A stretch of 64,000 nt of DNA. It comes from Rhizobiales bacterium Ga0077537. Its GTDB lineage: Bacteria; Pseudomonadota; Alphaproteobacteria; Rhizobiales; Hyphomicrobiaceae. Under the pieces are notes generated by a model. It did no database searches and was not told where the DNA came from. It saw only the letters and a program-made list of their open reading frames with translations. The position numbers and the translations under genes are program-made. The DNA is taken from positions 992,001 through 1,056,000 of the forward strand of contig LNEM01000030.1 in the NCBI GenBank assembly GCA_001464955.1, in the 5' to 3' direction. How positions within the stretch are numbered: the stretch's first letter is position 1; each line of letters begins with the position of its first letter. Shown here in pieces: positions 45,581 to 55,514 of this stretch.

Positions 45581-47125
45581 ATGATTCGCGCCACAACATT
45601 CGCGGGAAAACGCATCGCCGTTTTCGGACTTGGCGGCTCCGGGCAGGCGACGGTCGCATCGCTGCTGGCCGGCGGCGCCCTCGTGTCCGCATGGGATGAC
45701 GGCGAAAAATCGCGCGAGGCCGTTGCCAGGGCAGGCGTGCCGTTGGTCGATCTCCGGTCGGTCGACTGGTCGATGATCGACGCGCTGGTGCTCGCCCCGG
45801 GGGTGCCGCTGACCCATCCCGCGCCGCACTGGTCGGTGCTTGCGGCCCAGGCGGCGGGCGTGGAGGTGATCGGCGACATCGAGATCTTCTGCCGCGAGCG
45901 GCGCGCGACGGCGCCCGGGAGCCCGTTCATTGCCATCACCGGCACCAACGGCAAATCGACGACGACGGCGCTCATCGCCCACGTCCTGCGCGCGGCCGGC
46001 CACGACGTCCAGATGGGCGGCAACATCGGCGTGCCCGTCCTCTCGCTCGATCCACCCGCGCCGGTTGCTGGTGGGCAACCGAAGGCGCACGACGCGCCGG
46101 TTGCTGGTGGGCAACCGAAGGCGCACGACGCGCCGGTTGCTGGTGGGCAACCGAAGGCGCACGAAAAAAGCCGCATCCACGTCATCGAGATGTCGTCGTT
46201 CCAGATCGACCTGACGCCCTCGCTGGCTCCTACGATCGGCGTCTTGCTGAACCTGTCGCCCGACCATCTGGACCGCCACGGCCCCGCCGACGATGCCGCG
46301 CTCGCCATGCGCAACTACGCGGCCATCAAGGAACGGCTGGTCGCCGCGGCAGACGTGGCATTGGTCGGCGTCGACGATGACCAGTGCGCGGACATCCTCA
46401 AGCGCCGCCTCGCGCTTGGGCCGGTGGCCCCGTTCAGCGCCAGGCGGCCTTTGAAACCGGGCTACTGCGAGCACGATGGCTGGCTGATCTGCTCCGACGC
46501 GACCGGTCTCGCGGTCAAGCTCGCGACGACGGCGGGCATTGCGACTTTGCGGGGAAGCCACAACGTGCAGAATGCGCTTGCGGCCATCGCCGCCGTGCGC
46601 GAATGGCACGCCATCGATGGGCGGCAAGCCGTCGTCGATTGGCAGGCAGCACTCGCCTCCTATCCGGGCCTGCCCCACCGCATGGAGCAAGTTGGCCGCG
46701 CCGGCAAAGTCATCTTTATCAACGACAGCAAGGCGACGAACGCCGATTCGACCGAGAAGGCGCTCGCCTCCTGGGATCGCGACATCTACTGGATCGCCGG
46801 CGGCAAGCCCAAGGAGGGCGGCATCCGGCCGCTCGCCCCCTACTTCGGCCGGATCGCCAAGGCCTACCTCATCGGTGTGGCGAGCGACGATTTCGCAGCC
46901 ACCCTCGACGGCCACGTGGACTACGTCCGCTGCGGCACGATCGCGGCGGCGCTGAACGCCGCCGCCGCCGATGCGGCCCTCTCGTCGGGCGCGGAACCCG
47001 TGGTGCTCCTGTCCCCGGCCTGCGCCAGCTATGACCAGTTCCGCTCCTTCGAGCATCGCGGCGACGTCTTTCGCGACCTCGTTCGGGCCATGCCCGGCAT
47101 GACGGACGGAGTGCCGCCCGCATGA
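45581..47125 (+). CDS. murD: UDP-MurNAc-L-Ala:D-Glu ligase with an internal tandem-repeat insertion
   Basis: A 514-residue Mur ligase, longer than the 440-470 usual for the family. It has the N-terminal FGLGGSG dinucleotide-like loop, [13 protein letters not shown] (ATP site, 120-130), [43 protein letters not shown] and [12 protein letters not shown]. It adds D-glutamate to UDP-MurNAc-L-Ala. Between [13 protein letters not shown] and [10 protein letters not shown] sit three 12-residue copies (residues 160-195, see repeat) where other MurD enzymes have a short loop. The catalytic motifs are intact, so function is probably retained with an enlarged surface loop. It overlaps ftsW by 4 nt. Confidence 0.95.
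   Translation: MIRATTFAGKRIAVFGLGGSGQATVASLLAGGALVSAWDDGEKSREAVARAGVPLVDLRSVDWSMIDALVLAPGVPLTHPAPHWSVLAAQAAGVEVIGDIEIFCRERRATAPGSPFIAITGTNGKSTTTALIAHVLRAAGHDVQMGGNIGVPVLSLDPPAPVAGGQPKAHDAPVAGGQPKAHDAPVAGGQPKAHEKSRIHVIEMSSFQIDLTPSLAPTIGVLLNLSPDHLDRHGPADDAALAMRNYAAIKERLVAAADVALVGVDDDQCADILKRRLALGPVAPFSARRPLKPGYCEHDGWLICSDATGLAVKLATTAGIATLRGSHNVQNALAAIAAVREWHAIDGRQAVVDWQAALASYPGLPHRMEQVGRAGKVIFINDSKATNADSTEKALASWDRDIYWIAGGKPKEGGIRPLAPYFGRIAKAYLIGVASDDFAATLDGHVDYVRCGTIAAALNAAAADAALSSGAEPVVLLSPACASYDQFRSFEHRGDVFRDLVRAMPGMTDGVPPA
46058..46165 (+). repeat. Three tandem in-frame 36-bp repeats inside murD
   Basis: Three copies (46058-46093, 46094-46129, 46130-46165), identical apart from the final codon of copy three, encode [12 protein letters not shown] three times (last residue Glu in copy three). 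Each copy contains the inverted repeat CGGTTGC-TGGTGG-GCAACCG, a 7-bp stem with a 6-nt loop. A hairpin-containing unit that multiplies without breaking the frame is like REP-type or Rickettsia palindromic-element insertions seen inside coding genes of alphaproteobacteria, but no copy outside murD was seen here. Confidence 0.9.
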
Positions 47126-48285
47126 TGCTCACCCGGGCCGACCGCAGCGTCCTGGCGGACTGGTGGTTCACCGTCGACCGGCAATTGCTGTCGGCACTGC
47201 TGCTTCTGATCGCTGTCGGTTGCATCGTGTCGCTGGCGGCGAGCCCTGCCGTGGCGGTCAAGAAGGGGCTTTCGCCGTTCCATTTCGCCGAGCGGCATTT
47301 CCTGTTCGCGCTTGTCGGCGTCGTCGTGATGCTGGCGGCATCCACACTCGATCCGCGCCAGATCAGGCGCGTGTCGCTGATCCTGCTGCTGGGCGCTCTG
47401 GCGTTGCTCGTCTGGATCGCGCTGGCAGGCCCGGAGATCAAGGGCGCGCGGCGATGGATCTACGTGGCCGGCCATTCCTTCCAGCCGTCGGAACTCGGCA
47501 AGCCCGCGCTGGTCGTCATCCTGTCCTGGCTCTTCGCCGAAGCCGCGCGGCGCACCGATGTCCCGGCCTTGCCGCTCGCGATCGGCGTCGGCGCGCTGTT
47601 CGCGGGCCTGCTGGTGGTCCAGCCGGACGTCGGCCAGACGATGCTCGTTGCGAGCGTCTGGGCGGCGCTGTTCCTGCTCTCGGGCCAGCCGCTGCGCTAT
47701 GCCCTAATGACCGTGCCGGTGGGCGTCGGCGTACTGGCCGGCGCCTACATCGCGTTCGACCACGTGCGCGGCCGCATCAACCGTTTCATCGATCCGTCCT
47801 CGGGCGACAACTACCAGATCGAGCGCGCCGCGCAGTCCTTTGCCGAGGGCGGGCTGATGGGGCGTGGGCCCGGCGAAGGCACCATCAAGACGGTGCTGCC
47901 GGACGCTCATACCGATTTCATCTTCGCCGTCATCGGCGAGGAGTTCGGCGTCGTCGCATGTCTCGCCCTGATGGCGATCTACGGCTACGTGGCGTGGCGC
48001 GCCTGCCGGCAGGTCTGGCATGAGCCTGACGATTTCGTGCGCCTGGCGGTGGTCGGTCTCGCCCTGCTGCTGGTGCTTCAGGCGTTGATCAACATGGGGG
48101 TCAACGTCGGGCTCTTGCCGGCCAAGGGCATGACCTTGCCGTTCATTTCGGCGGGCGGCTCGTCCAACCTCGCCTCGTCCCTGACGGCCGGCATGCTGCT
48201 GGCGTTGACGCGCCGCCGCCCGGCGCTGAGCCGCATTCCAAGGCCACAACTTCGCCCAACAACCGACGGCATCGTAGCGCGTTAG
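47122..48285 (+). CDS. ftsW: Septal peptidoglycan glycosyltransferase FtsW (SEDS)
   Basis: A 387-residue membrane protein of about ten helices. SEDS signatures: [64 protein letters not shown], the catalytic-Asp region [18 protein letters not shown], and PFISAGGSS near the C-terminus. It polymerises septal glycan strands with FtsI. Its stop codon lies within the first copy of a 19-nt repeat at the ftsW/murG junction. Confidence 0.96.
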   Translation: MMLTRADRSVLADWWFTVDRQLLSALLLLIAVGCIVSLAASPAVAVKKGLSPFHFAERHFLFALVGVVVMLAASTLDPRQIRRVSLILLLGALALLVWIALAGPEIKGARRWIYVAGHSFQPSELGKPALVVILSWLFAEAARRTDVPALPLAIGVGALFAGLLVVQPDVGQTMLVASVWAALFLLSGQPLRYALMTVPVGVGVLAGAYIAFDHVRGRINRFIDPSSGDNYQIERAAQSFAEGGLMGRGPGEGTIKTVLPDAHTDFIFAVIGEEFGVVACLALMAIYGYVAWRACRQVWHEPDDFVRLAVVGLALLLVLQALINMGVNVGLLPAKGMTLPFISAGGSSNLASSLTAGMLLALTRRRPALSRIPRPQLRPTTDGIVAR

Positions 48286-48313
48286 CGCCCATCGATCGTA
48301 GCGCGCTAGCGCC
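48271..48313 (+). repeat. Duplicated 19-nt motif across the ftsW/murG junction
   Basis: ATCGTAGCGCGTTAGCGCC at 48271-48289 and ATCGTAGCGCGCTAGCGCC at 48295-48313 differ by one base and start 24 nt apart. The first copy contains the ftsW stop (TAG at 48283-48285). The second contains the 10-bp palindrome GCGCTAGCGC (48303-48312). It may be a small dispersed palindromic element or a junction hairpin affecting murG expression. Confidence 0.75.
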
Positions 48314-48331
48314 AAATGAAGGACGACCTGA

Positions 48332-49471
48332 GTGACGATGGGAACGCCGAACTCGAGCGTCATGCTGGCCGCGGGAGGAACCGGCGGTCATTTGTTTCCC
48401 GCCCAGGCGCTGGCCGAGGAACTGGCACGCCGCGAAGTCGCTGTGGATCTGATCACCGACATGCGCGGCGACCGCTACGGCACGGGTTTTCCGGCACGCA
48501 ACGTGTATCAGGTGCCGGCTGCGACCATGTCGGGCTCCAACCCGTTGTCGGCGGCACGCACGATCTTCACGCTCGCCCGTGGCGTCAACGCGGCCCGTCG
48601 CATCTTGGCGGAGGTTCGTCCGGCGGCGGTGGTGGGCTTTGGCGGATATCCGAGTTTTCCGCCCCTCGTCGCCGCCAGCCTGATGAAGATCCCGACCGCG
48701 CTCCACGAGCAGAACGCGGTCCTCGGCCGCGCCAATCGCATGCTCGCGCGCCGGGTCTCGGCCATCGCGACGTCTTTCGAGTCGGTGCGGTTGCTCGACG
48801 GCGACGCGAAGGCCAAGGCCGAGTTCACCGGCAATCCGGTGCGCGACACCGTCGTCGAGTGGTCCGGCGTGCCCTATCGGCCAAGCATCCCGGACGAGCC
48901 CTTTCGCATCCTGATCTTCGGCGGCAGTCAGGGCGCGCGCTTCTTCTCCGAGGCCGTGCCTCCGGCATTGCGCTTGTTGCCGGAGCCGTTGCGCCGCCGC
49001 CTGAGCATCATCCAGCAGGCCCGCCCCGAGGACGAAGACACGCTGCGCCGGGGTTATTTGCGCGAAGACGGCGCGGCCGATGTCGCCGCCGAGATCGCCC
49101 CGTTCTTCAAGAACTTGCCGGAACTGATGGCCGCCTCGCATCTCGTCATCGGCCGCGCCGGCGCCTCGACCGTGGCTGAACTGGCGGTCGTCGGTCGCCC
49201 GTCGATTCTGGTGCCGTTGCCGCACGCGCTTGACAACGATCAGCTGGCCAATGCAACTCGCCTCGCGGCGTCGGGTGGCGCCGTCTGCCTCGAGCAGCGC
49301 GACGCGACGCCGGAGCGCCTGTCGTCCGAGATCGCAGCGCTGATGGACGCGCCCGATGCTATGGCGCGGATGGCCGAGGCGGCCCGCAGCCAGGGGCGGC
49401 CCGACGCCGTCGTGAGACTGGCCGACCTGGTGATGGGCCTCGTCGCGCGACCGGCGGTCGCCGCGGCCTGA
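48332..49471 (+). CDS. murG: Lipid II-forming N-acetylglucosaminyltransferase
   Basis: A 379-residue GT28 glycosyltransferase at the cytoplasmic membrane face. Motifs: GGTGGHLFPAQALA (the G-loop 1), VVGFGGYPSFPP, HEQNAVLGRANRML, FGGSQGAR (donor-binding G-loop) and GRAGASTVAEL with LPHALDNDQLANA. It adds GlcNAc from UDP-GlcNAc to lipid I. A GTG at 48332 with GAAGGA upstream is favoured; an ATG at 48338 is also possible. Between it and ftsW lies the 19-nt duplication. Confidence 0.96.
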   Translation: MTMGTPNSSVMLAAGGTGGHLFPAQALAEELARREVAVDLITDMRGDRYGTGFPARNVYQVPAATMSGSNPLSAARTIFTLARGVNAARRILAEVRPAAVVGFGGYPSFPPLVAASLMKIPTALHEQNAVLGRANRMLARRVSAIATSFESVRLLDGDAKAKAEFTGNPVRDTVVEWSGVPYRPSIPDEPFRILIFGGSQGARFFSEAVPPALRLLPEPLRRRLSIIQQARPEDEDTLRRGYLREDGAADVAAEIAPFFKNLPELMAASHLVIGRAGASTVAELAVVGRPSILVPLPHALDNDQLANATRLAASGGAVCLEQRDATPERLSSEIAALMDAPDAMARMAEAARSQGRPDAVVRLADLVMGLVARPAVAAA

Positions 49472-49530
49472 CACGGAAGACACGAGCCGGCCGGATCGGG
49501 TCCGGCGAGCGATCACAAGGGGGATACGTC

Positions 49531-50970
49531 ATGCAGATGCCGCGCGATCTTGGGCCGATTCATATCCTCGGTATCGGCGGCATCGGCATGAGCGCGATTG
49601 CCGAGATCCTGCGCGCCAAGGGCTACGCGGTGCAGGGCACGGACCAGAAGGAGAGCGCCAACGTCAAGCGCTTGCGCACGAAGGGCATCAAGGTCTTCAT
49701 CGGCCACGCCGCCGAGAACGTGGACGGGGCCCGCTTCGTCGTCATCTCGACGGCGGTGAAAGCCGGCAATCCCGAGCTGGAGGCAGCTCGCCTGCGTGGC
49801 ATCCCGATCATCCGCCGCGCCGAGATCCTGGCCGAGCTGATGCGGCTCTACGCCACCATCTCGGTCACCGGCACGCACGGCAAGACGACGACCACGTCGC
49901 TCATCGCCCACGTCCTGAAGGATACCGGCCTCGAGCCGACCGTCATCACCGGCGGCATCATCAACGACTGGGGCTCCAACGCCCGCCTCGGCGCCGGTCC
50001 CTGGATGGTCGTCGAGGCCGACGAGAGTGACGGCACCTTCATCAAGATCCCGACTCAGATCGGCGTTGTCACCAACATCGACCCCGAGCATCTCGACTAC
50101 TTCGGCTCGGTCGAGGCGATGCATCGCGAGTACGAGACCTTCTTCCGCAACATTCCGTTCTACGGGCTCGCCGTCGCCTGCATCGATCACCCTGTCGCTC
50201 GCGACATGATGGAGCGGCTGGCCCTGCGCCGCGACGGCCGGCCACTGCTGACCTATGGCAATTCCGAGGACGCCGATTTCCGCCTCCTGTCGGCGCGCGT
50301 CGATGGCACGAACACCGTGTTCGATGCGGCACTGGGCGCGCGAGTGGCAGGTGGCCCCCGGCGCCTCGAAGGCTGGTCGGTGCCCGTTCCGGGCGAGCAC
50401 AATGCGCTCAACGCTCTGGCCGCCATCGCGGTTTGCCTGCACGCCGGAATTCCCGAGGAGGCCATCCGTGAGAGCCTGCGCCGGTTTGCCGGCGTCAAGC
50501 GCCGCTTCCAGCCCACGGGCGTCTGGAACGGAATTTCCATCTACGACGACTACGGCCACCACCCGGTGGAGATCGCAGCCGTTCTGAAGGCCGCCCGGGC
50601 CGGCGCGAAGGGCCGCGTCATCGCCGTCGTCGAGCCGCACCGCTACACCCGCGTCCGCGATCTGTTCGACGAGTTCGCCGCCAGCCTGACTGCGGCTGAT
50701 TCCGTCGTCGTGGCGCCCCTCTATTCGGCTGGCGAGCCGCCCATCCCCGGCATCGACAACACGTCTCTGGCCGCCGCCGTGGCGCGCCTCGGCCACGCTT
50801 CCGTCGTCGCGGTCGACAGCGAACGCGACATCGCGCCCGCGCTCCGCACCATGGCTCGCTCCGGCGACATGGTGCTGTGTTTCGGTGCCGGCAATTCGAC
50901 CGAGTGGGCGCACGCGCTCCCGGGATGGCTGGAGGAGACGGCTCCGAAGCTGGCCGGAGGCGCCGTCTGA
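49531..50970 (+). CDS. murC: UDP-MurNAc:L-alanine ligase
   Basis: A 479-residue Mur ligase. It has the N-terminal [17 protein letters not shown] Rossmann-like loop, the ATP site [26 protein letters not shown], and [25 protein letters not shown], which are specific for MurC. It adds L-Ala to UDP-MurNAc, the first peptide-forming step. It begins after GGGGGATACGTC and its stop shares one base with the murB start. Confidence 0.97.
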   Translation: MQMPRDLGPIHILGIGGIGMSAIAEILRAKGYAVQGTDQKESANVKRLRTKGIKVFIGHAAENVDGARFVVISTAVKAGNPELEAARLRGIPIIRRAEILAELMRLYATISVTGTHGKTTTTSLIAHVLKDTGLEPTVITGGIINDWGSNARLGAGPWMVVEADESDGTFIKIPTQIGVVTNIDPEHLDYFGSVEAMHREYETFFRNIPFYGLAVACIDHPVARDMMERLALRRDGRPLLTYGNSEDADFRLLSARVDGTNTVFDAALGARVAGGPRRLEGWSVPVPGEHNALNALAAIAVCLHAGIPEEAIRESLRRFAGVKRRFQPTGVWNGISIYDDYGHHPVEIAAVLKAARAGAKGRVIAVVEPHRYTRVRDLFDEFAASLTAADSVVVAPLYSAGEPPIPGIDNTSLAAAVARLGHASVVAVDSERDIAPALRTMARSGDMVLCFGAGNSTEWAHALPGWLEETAPKLAGGAV

Positions 50971-51929
50971 TGCCGGGCCTCATCGAAGACCTGCAGGCCG
51001 CCTTGCCGGACCTGCGAGGCCGTCTCGTGGCAGCGGCCCAGCTTTCGGAGATCACCTGGTTTCGCGTCGGTGGACCGGCAGAGGTGCTCCTCACGCCGGC
51101 CGATGAAGCGGACCTCGCCTATGCGTTGCGCGCCATTCCGCCCGAGGTTCCCGTTTTCGTTCTGGGGCTCGGATCCAATCTCCTCGTTCGCGATGGCGGC
51201 ATTCGTGGCGTGGTCGTCCGTCTGGGGCGCGGCTTCGGCCAGATCGAGGCCCTGCCGGATCATCGCCTGCGCGCCGGCACGGCGGTCCCGGACGTGAAGG
51301 TCGCTCGCGCAGCGGCCGACGCCGGCATCGACGGCCTCGCCTTCTATCGCGGCATCCCTGGGTCCATCGGCGGCGCCCTGCGCATGAACGCCGGCGCCCA
51401 TGGCCGCGAGACCAAGGACTGCCTGATCTCGGCCCGCGCTGTCGACCGCTCGGGCAACGTCCATGTGCTCGACAATGCCGCGATGGGCTTCACCTATCGC
51501 CATTGCGCCGTCCCGGGAGACTGGATCTTCACCGAGGCCACCTATGGCGGCGAGCCAGGTGACACGGCGGCCATCCTCGCCGCCATGAACGAGGTGGCCG
51601 AGTACCGCGAGAAGAACCAGCCGATCAAGGAACGCACCGGCGGCTCCACCTTCAAGAATCCGCCCGGCGCCAGCGCCTGGAAGCTGATCGACGCTGCCGG
51701 GATGCGCGGTTATCGGGTCGGCGGCGCCATGGTGTCGGAGCTGCACTGCAATTTCCTCATCAACGACCGCGGCGCGTCGGCGGAGGACGTCGAGCGGCTC
51801 GGCGAGACCGTGCGCGCCCGAGTCCGTGTGACCGGCGGCATCACGCTCGAATGGGAGATCATTCGCATCGGCGAGCCCCTCCCGGGACACGCGACGGGCC
51901 CGACCCTTGCTCTGGAGACGACCCGATGA
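50970..51929 (+). CDS. murB: UDP-N-acetylenolpyruvylglucosamine reductase
   Basis: A 319-residue flavoenzyme that reduces enolpyruvyl-UDP-GlcNAc to UDP-MurNAc with NADPH. FAD-binding parts are [26 protein letters not shown] and [20 protein letters not shown]. The catalytic Ser lies in [10 protein letters not shown] and Glu/His around [10 protein letters not shown], the arrangement of type II-like bacterial MurB without the extra loop of E. coli. The ATG at 50970 overlaps murC's TGA; its stop overlaps ddl by 4 nt. Confidence 0.96.
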   Translation: MPGLIEDLQAALPDLRGRLVAAAQLSEITWFRVGGPAEVLLTPADEADLAYALRAIPPEVPVFVLGLGSNLLVRDGGIRGVVVRLGRGFGQIEALPDHRLRAGTAVPDVKVARAAADAGIDGLAFYRGIPGSIGGALRMNAGAHGRETKDCLISARAVDRSGNVHVLDNAAMGFTYRHCAVPGDWIFTEATYGGEPGDTAAILAAMNEVAEYREKNQPIKERTGGSTFKNPPGASAWKLIDAAGMRGYRVGGAMVSELHCNFLINDRGASAEDVERLGETVRARVRVTGGITLEWEIIRIGEPLPGHATGPTLALETTR

Positions 51930-52870
51930 AGGCTGCCAACGATCTGGGTCCGCGCCCGCTCCACGTCGCCGTACTGATGGGCGGCCGCTCCGCCGAGCGC
52001 GAGGTGTCGCTGTCGTCCGGCCGGGACTGCGCCACGGCGCTGGAGGAGGAAGGCTTTCGCGTGACCCGCGTCGACGTCGACCGCAACCTCGCGACGGTGC
52101 TCGACGAGGTGCAACCCGACGTCTGCTTCAACGCGCTGCACGGGCGCTGGGGCGAGGACGGTTGCGTCCAGGGGCTGCTCGAGCTTTTGGGTTTGCCCTA
52201 CACGCATTCCGGTGTCCTGGCGTCGTCCCTCGCCATGAACAAGGAGCGCACCAAGGAGATCGTTTCGCGCCACGGCGTGCCGGTCGCCCCGGGCATTCTT
52301 GTCGCCCGTGACGCCGCCGCCGAGGCGCACGCGATGAACCCGCCCTACGTCGCCAAGCCCGTCGCCGAAGGCTCCAGCGTCGGCGTGGTGATCGTGAAAT
52401 CTGGCGCCAATCGGCCGCCCGAAGCGATCCGCAAGATCGCGACGACCCGCGATGGCCTCATCATGGTCGAGGAGTTCATCGCCGGTCGCGAGCTGACCTG
52501 TGGCGTCATCGGCAACGATGCGACGGGCGTGATCGACATCGTGGCTGCGGGCCACCTCGAGTTCTACGATTACGAGGCCAAGTACGCGCCCGGCGGTTCG
52601 CGCCACATCCTGCCGGCCGACCTGCCTGCGGCGATCACTGAGGCCATCCAGCGCCACGCCCTCGCCGCCCATAGGGCCCTCGGCTGCCGCGGCGTGACGC
52701 GCTCGGATTTCCGCTACGACGACGCCACGGGCAAGCTGGCGTTCCTCGAGATCAACACCCAGCCGGGCATGACGCCGACCTCGCTCGTTCCCGAATTGGC
52801 CGCCTATGCCGGCATGAGCTTCGGCAAGCTGGTCCGCTGGCTCGTCGAGGACGCCTCGGTCGACCGCTGA
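51926..52870 (+). CDS. ddl: D-alanine--D-alanine ligase
   Basis: A 314-residue ATP-grasp enzyme. Motifs: [68 protein letters not shown] and [20 protein letters not shown]. It produces D-Ala-D-Ala for MurF. It is coupled to murB by an ATGA overlap. Downstream 159 nt contain an A/T-rich dyad before ftsQ. Confidence 0.97.
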   Translation: MKAANDLGPRPLHVAVLMGGRSAEREVSLSSGRDCATALEEEGFRVTRVDVDRNLATVLDEVQPDVCFNALHGRWGEDGCVQGLLELLGLPYTHSGVLASSLAMNKERTKEIVSRHGVPVAPGILVARDAAAEAHAMNPPYVAKPVAEGSSVGVVIVKSGANRPPEAIRKIATTRDGLIMVEEFIAGRELTCGVIGNDATGVIDIVAAGHLEFYDYEAKYAPGGSRHILPADLPAAITEAIQRHALAAHRALGCRGVTRSDFRYDDATGKLAFLEINTQPGMTPTSLVPELAAYAGMSFGKLVRWLVEDASVDR

Positions 52871-52890
52871 GCGGACCCGGTTGAACCGGG

Positions 52891-52918
52891 CATCAATACA
52901 AAATTAACCGGATTGATG
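52891..52918 (+). promoter_or_regulatory. A/T-rich dyad upstream of ftsQAZ, candidate promoter/operator
   Basis: CATCAAT (52891-52897) and ATTGATG (52912-52918) form a 7-bp inverted repeat around ACAAAATTAACCGG. This is a marked A/T pocket in an otherwise GC-rich cluster, in the 159-nt gap after ddl. The centre contains TTAACC, which resembles half of a CtrA site (TTAA-N7-TTAA); a second TTAA at the right spacing is not present. An ftsQAZ promoter here is plausible. Confidence 0.45.
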
Positions 52919-53029
52919 AAGGGTTACCGTAATGGCCCGGTCCGCGCCGAGCCAGCATCGGGACGCTTCCGGCCTGTCCGGCAGCTCCAGGGCTGACGCG
53001 GGCGGATCGAGGCCGATGGGTTTCAAGGC

Positions 53030-54175
53030 ATGCAACCGAGAGGACCTGGCAGATCGGGGAAGTTCTGGTGGCGGGCGGCAGAGCCGATCCCGGCCCGCCC
53101 GGAACCGCTCGAGGCGCACGACGCCGGCGAGGCCGCGCCGCAACCACCGTCGCCCGTTGACGCGCGGCCGCCCCGCGCCGAAGCGGTGGCCGCGCCGGCG
53201 AGCGGATCAGCCGGCCATCGCCACAGCCCCGCCCGCCGCGACCTCGGCGCCTATCGTCCGCGCGCGAGCCATGGTGATGCCCGTGCCGACCTCGAGACGG
53301 AAGAACGCCATGACGGCGCTGATGCCGGCACGCGCGCCTGGACACTGTCGAGCGGCAACAGCCGCGGCCCGGCCGACATCCGCAACGGCGCAAGCCGCCG
53401 CGTCACGCGCGCGCTTCTCGCAGCAAGCGTCGCAGGCGCTGCAATCTTTGTCGCGACCACCGGCTTCGGCCGCCACGTTCGCCCCGCAACGACGATCGGC
53501 CAGGAGATCGACAGCCTCTTGATCGCGTCCGGCTACGGCATCAACGAAATCGCTCTCGCCGGCCATCGCCAGTCGCTTGAGGGCGACATCTTCGGCGCCA
53601 TCGGTGCGCAGGGCCGCACCTTGCTGAGCCTCGATGTGCGCGCAGCGCGCCGCCGGGTCGAGGCGCTGCCCTGGGTGGCGGAAGCATCGATCGTGCGTGT
53701 GCTCCCGGACAAGTTGCGCGTCACGCTGCGCGAACGTGAGCCGAAGGCGATCTGGCTCGACGGCGATCGGACGGCGCTGATCGATGCGTCGGGCCGCGTC
53801 CTGACCTATCTGGCCTCGTTCACCCCGCCCGACTTGCCCCGCCTTGCAGGCGAGGGCGCACCTGATGCTGCGACCGAGATCCTGACAGCTTTGGCGGCCT
53901 TTCCCGAGATCGGCCAGCGCGTCGCTGTGGCCCGGCGCATCGGCGGGCGGCGTTGGGACATCGAGCTGTCGAGCGGTTCGAAGGTGCGCCTCGCCGCCGA
54001 GGACGTGTCGGGCAGCCTCGCCCGGTTGGTCCGGCTCAATCGCGAGACGGCCGTCATCGATGCGCCGGGCCGTCTGGTCGACCTGACCGTGGCTGAAACG
54101 ATCGCCGTGTCGGCCCTCGCGACGGGACTTCGCATCGAGCCGGAGCGCGCGGCGTCCGGCTCTGGTCGGCTGTAG
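53030..54175 (+). CDS. ftsQ: Cell-division protein FtsQ
   Basis: A 381-residue bitopic protein with a very long Pro/Arg/Ala-rich cytoplasmic tail (about 120 residues), one membrane helix at about 127-147 (LLAASVAGAAIFVATTGF), a POTRA domain (about 158-230, ending ALPWVAEASIVRVLPDKLRVTLREREPKAIW), and a beta domain. FtsQ links early and late divisome proteins through FtsL/FtsB. Long N-terminal tails are common in alphaproteobacteria but this one is unusually basic. The start is the first ATG in frame; a start further in cannot be excluded. Confidence 0.92.
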   Translation: MQPRGPGRSGKFWWRAAEPIPARPEPLEAHDAGEAAPQPPSPVDARPPRAEAVAAPASGSAGHRHSPARRDLGAYRPRASHGDARADLETEERHDGADAGTRAWTLSSGNSRGPADIRNGASRRVTRALLAASVAGAAIFVATTGFGRHVRPATTIGQEIDSLLIASGYGINEIALAGHRQSLEGDIFGAIGAQGRTLLSLDVRAARRRVEALPWVAEASIVRVLPDKLRVTLREREPKAIWLDGDRTALIDASGRVLTYLASFTPPDLPRLAGEGAPDAATEILTALAAFPEIGQRVAVARRIGGRRWDIELSSGSKVRLAAEDVSGSLARLVRLNRETAVIDAPGRLVDLTVAETIAVSALATGLRIEPERAASGSGRL

Positions 54176-54183
54176 GAGGCGCC

Positions 54184-55440
54184 ATGGCGATCTTCCGCAG
54201 CTCCCGGCGAGACACCCGCCCCATCGGCGTTCTGGATATCGGGACGTCGAAGGTCTGTTGCATCATCGCCGGCGTCGAGGACGGTGCGACCGTGCTGCTG
54301 GGCCTCGGCCATCAGCGCTCGCGCGGCATGAAATCGGGCATGGTCATCGACGCGGACGAGGCCGAGCGTGCGGTTCGGGCCGCTGTCGGCCAGGCCGAGC
54401 GGATGGCCGGGGTCTCCCTGGACAGGATCGTCGTCTCGCTCGGTTGCGGGCGCTTGAAATCGACGACGTTCCGCGCCCGCGGTCAGGTCGAGACCGGTGT
54501 CGTCGGCGAGCACGACATCGATCGCCTGCTGGCCGGCGGCGAAGCCTATCTCGACAGGTCGGGCCGCTCCGTCATCCAGCTCATGCGGTCGGATTGGCAA
54601 CTCGACAGCGCCAGCGACATTCCCGATCCGCGCGGACTGGCCGGCCGCGACCTCGCTGTCGACCTGACGGCGGTGACCGCCGACGACGGCCCGGTGCGCA
54701 ACCTTCTGAGCGTGATGGAGCGGGGGCATCTCTCGGCCGACCGGCTCGTTTGCGCGCCCTACGCCAGCGCTCTCGCCGTCATGACGGATGAGGAGCGCCG
54801 CCTCGGCGCCATCGTTGTCGACCTGGGAGCCGGCCTGACGTCGTTCGCGGCCTTTTGCGACGGCCGGCTGCTGCACGTCGACACCGTTCCGGTGGGCGGT
54901 AATCACCTCACCTACGACATCGCCCGCGAACTCGTGGCACCGGTGCCGGAAGCCGAGCGAATCAAGACGCTTTATGGCACACTGGTCAAGGCGGCTTCGA
55001 ACGAGAGCGAGATCTTTGCCTACGCGCTCGCGGGCGACGATGATGCTGCCACGCATCAGACCTCGAAGGCGCACGTTCGCGAGATCGTCGTGCCGCGCAT
55101 CGATGGTTTGCTCGAGTTGGTGGCGGAGCGGATCTCGGAAGCTGGTCTCGGCGATCTGGCGTCGCGTCGCATGATCCTGACGGGCGGTGCGAGTCAGCTC
55201 GTCGGCCTTCTGGATATCTGGGCGTCGCGATTCGGCGGGATGGTTCGGATCGGTCGGCCTGTGCCGGTCGGGCGGATGCCGTCGAGCATGTGCAGTCCGG
55301 CGTTTGCGACGGCGCTCGGGCTCGTCGGGCTCGTAACCAGTCCCGGCGCCGAGGTGATGGGCGTGCGTAACCGGTCCGCGAGTCTTCGGGAGCGGGGATA
55401 TGTAGATCGCGTCCAGCGTTGGATCCGCGAGAGCTTCTAG
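54184..55440 (+). CDS. ftsA: Cell-division actin homologue FtsA
   Basis: A 418-residue actin-fold ATPase: [19 protein letters not shown] (phosphate 1), [28 protein letters not shown] (SHS2/1C domain), [19 protein letters not shown] (phosphate 2), [13 protein letters not shown] (adenosine) and the amphipathic C-terminal membrane tail [12 protein letters not shown]. It anchors FtsZ to the membrane. It begins 8 nt after ftsQ with GGAGGCG upstream. Confidence 0.96.
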   Translation: MAIFRSSRRDTRPIGVLDIGTSKVCCIIAGVEDGATVLLGLGHQRSRGMKSGMVIDADEAERAVRAAVGQAERMAGVSLDRIVVSLGCGRLKSTTFRARGQVETGVVGEHDIDRLLAGGEAYLDRSGRSVIQLMRSDWQLDSASDIPDPRGLAGRDLAVDLTAVTADDGPVRNLLSVMERGHLSADRLVCAPYASALAVMTDEERRLGAIVVDLGAGLTSFAAFCDGRLLHVDTVPVGGNHLTYDIARELVAPVPEAERIKTLYGTLVKAASNESEIFAYALAGDDDAATHQTSKAHVREIVVPRIDGLLELVAERISEAGLGDLASRRMILTGGASQLVGLLDIWASRFGGMVRIGRPVPVGRMPSSMCSPAFATALGLVGLVTSPGAEVMGVRNRSASLRERGYVDRVQRWIRESF

Positions 55441-55514
55441 CTGTCGTATTCGGCACGGGTGCGAGACAGGATCGCGTGCACACGCGATGGCAGACGAACA
55501 GGGGTGCGGGTCAG

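Noticed and set aside
46058-46165. Possible CRISPR array from the 36-bp repeats in murD
   Set aside because: The units are directly adjacent without spacers, lie in frame inside an essential gene, and no cas gene is present.
52904-52927. Complete CtrA box (TTAA-N7-TTAA) before ftsQ
   Set aside because: Only one TTAA is present; the next T/A-rich group (GGTTACC) is at the wrong spacing, so only a half site is claimed.
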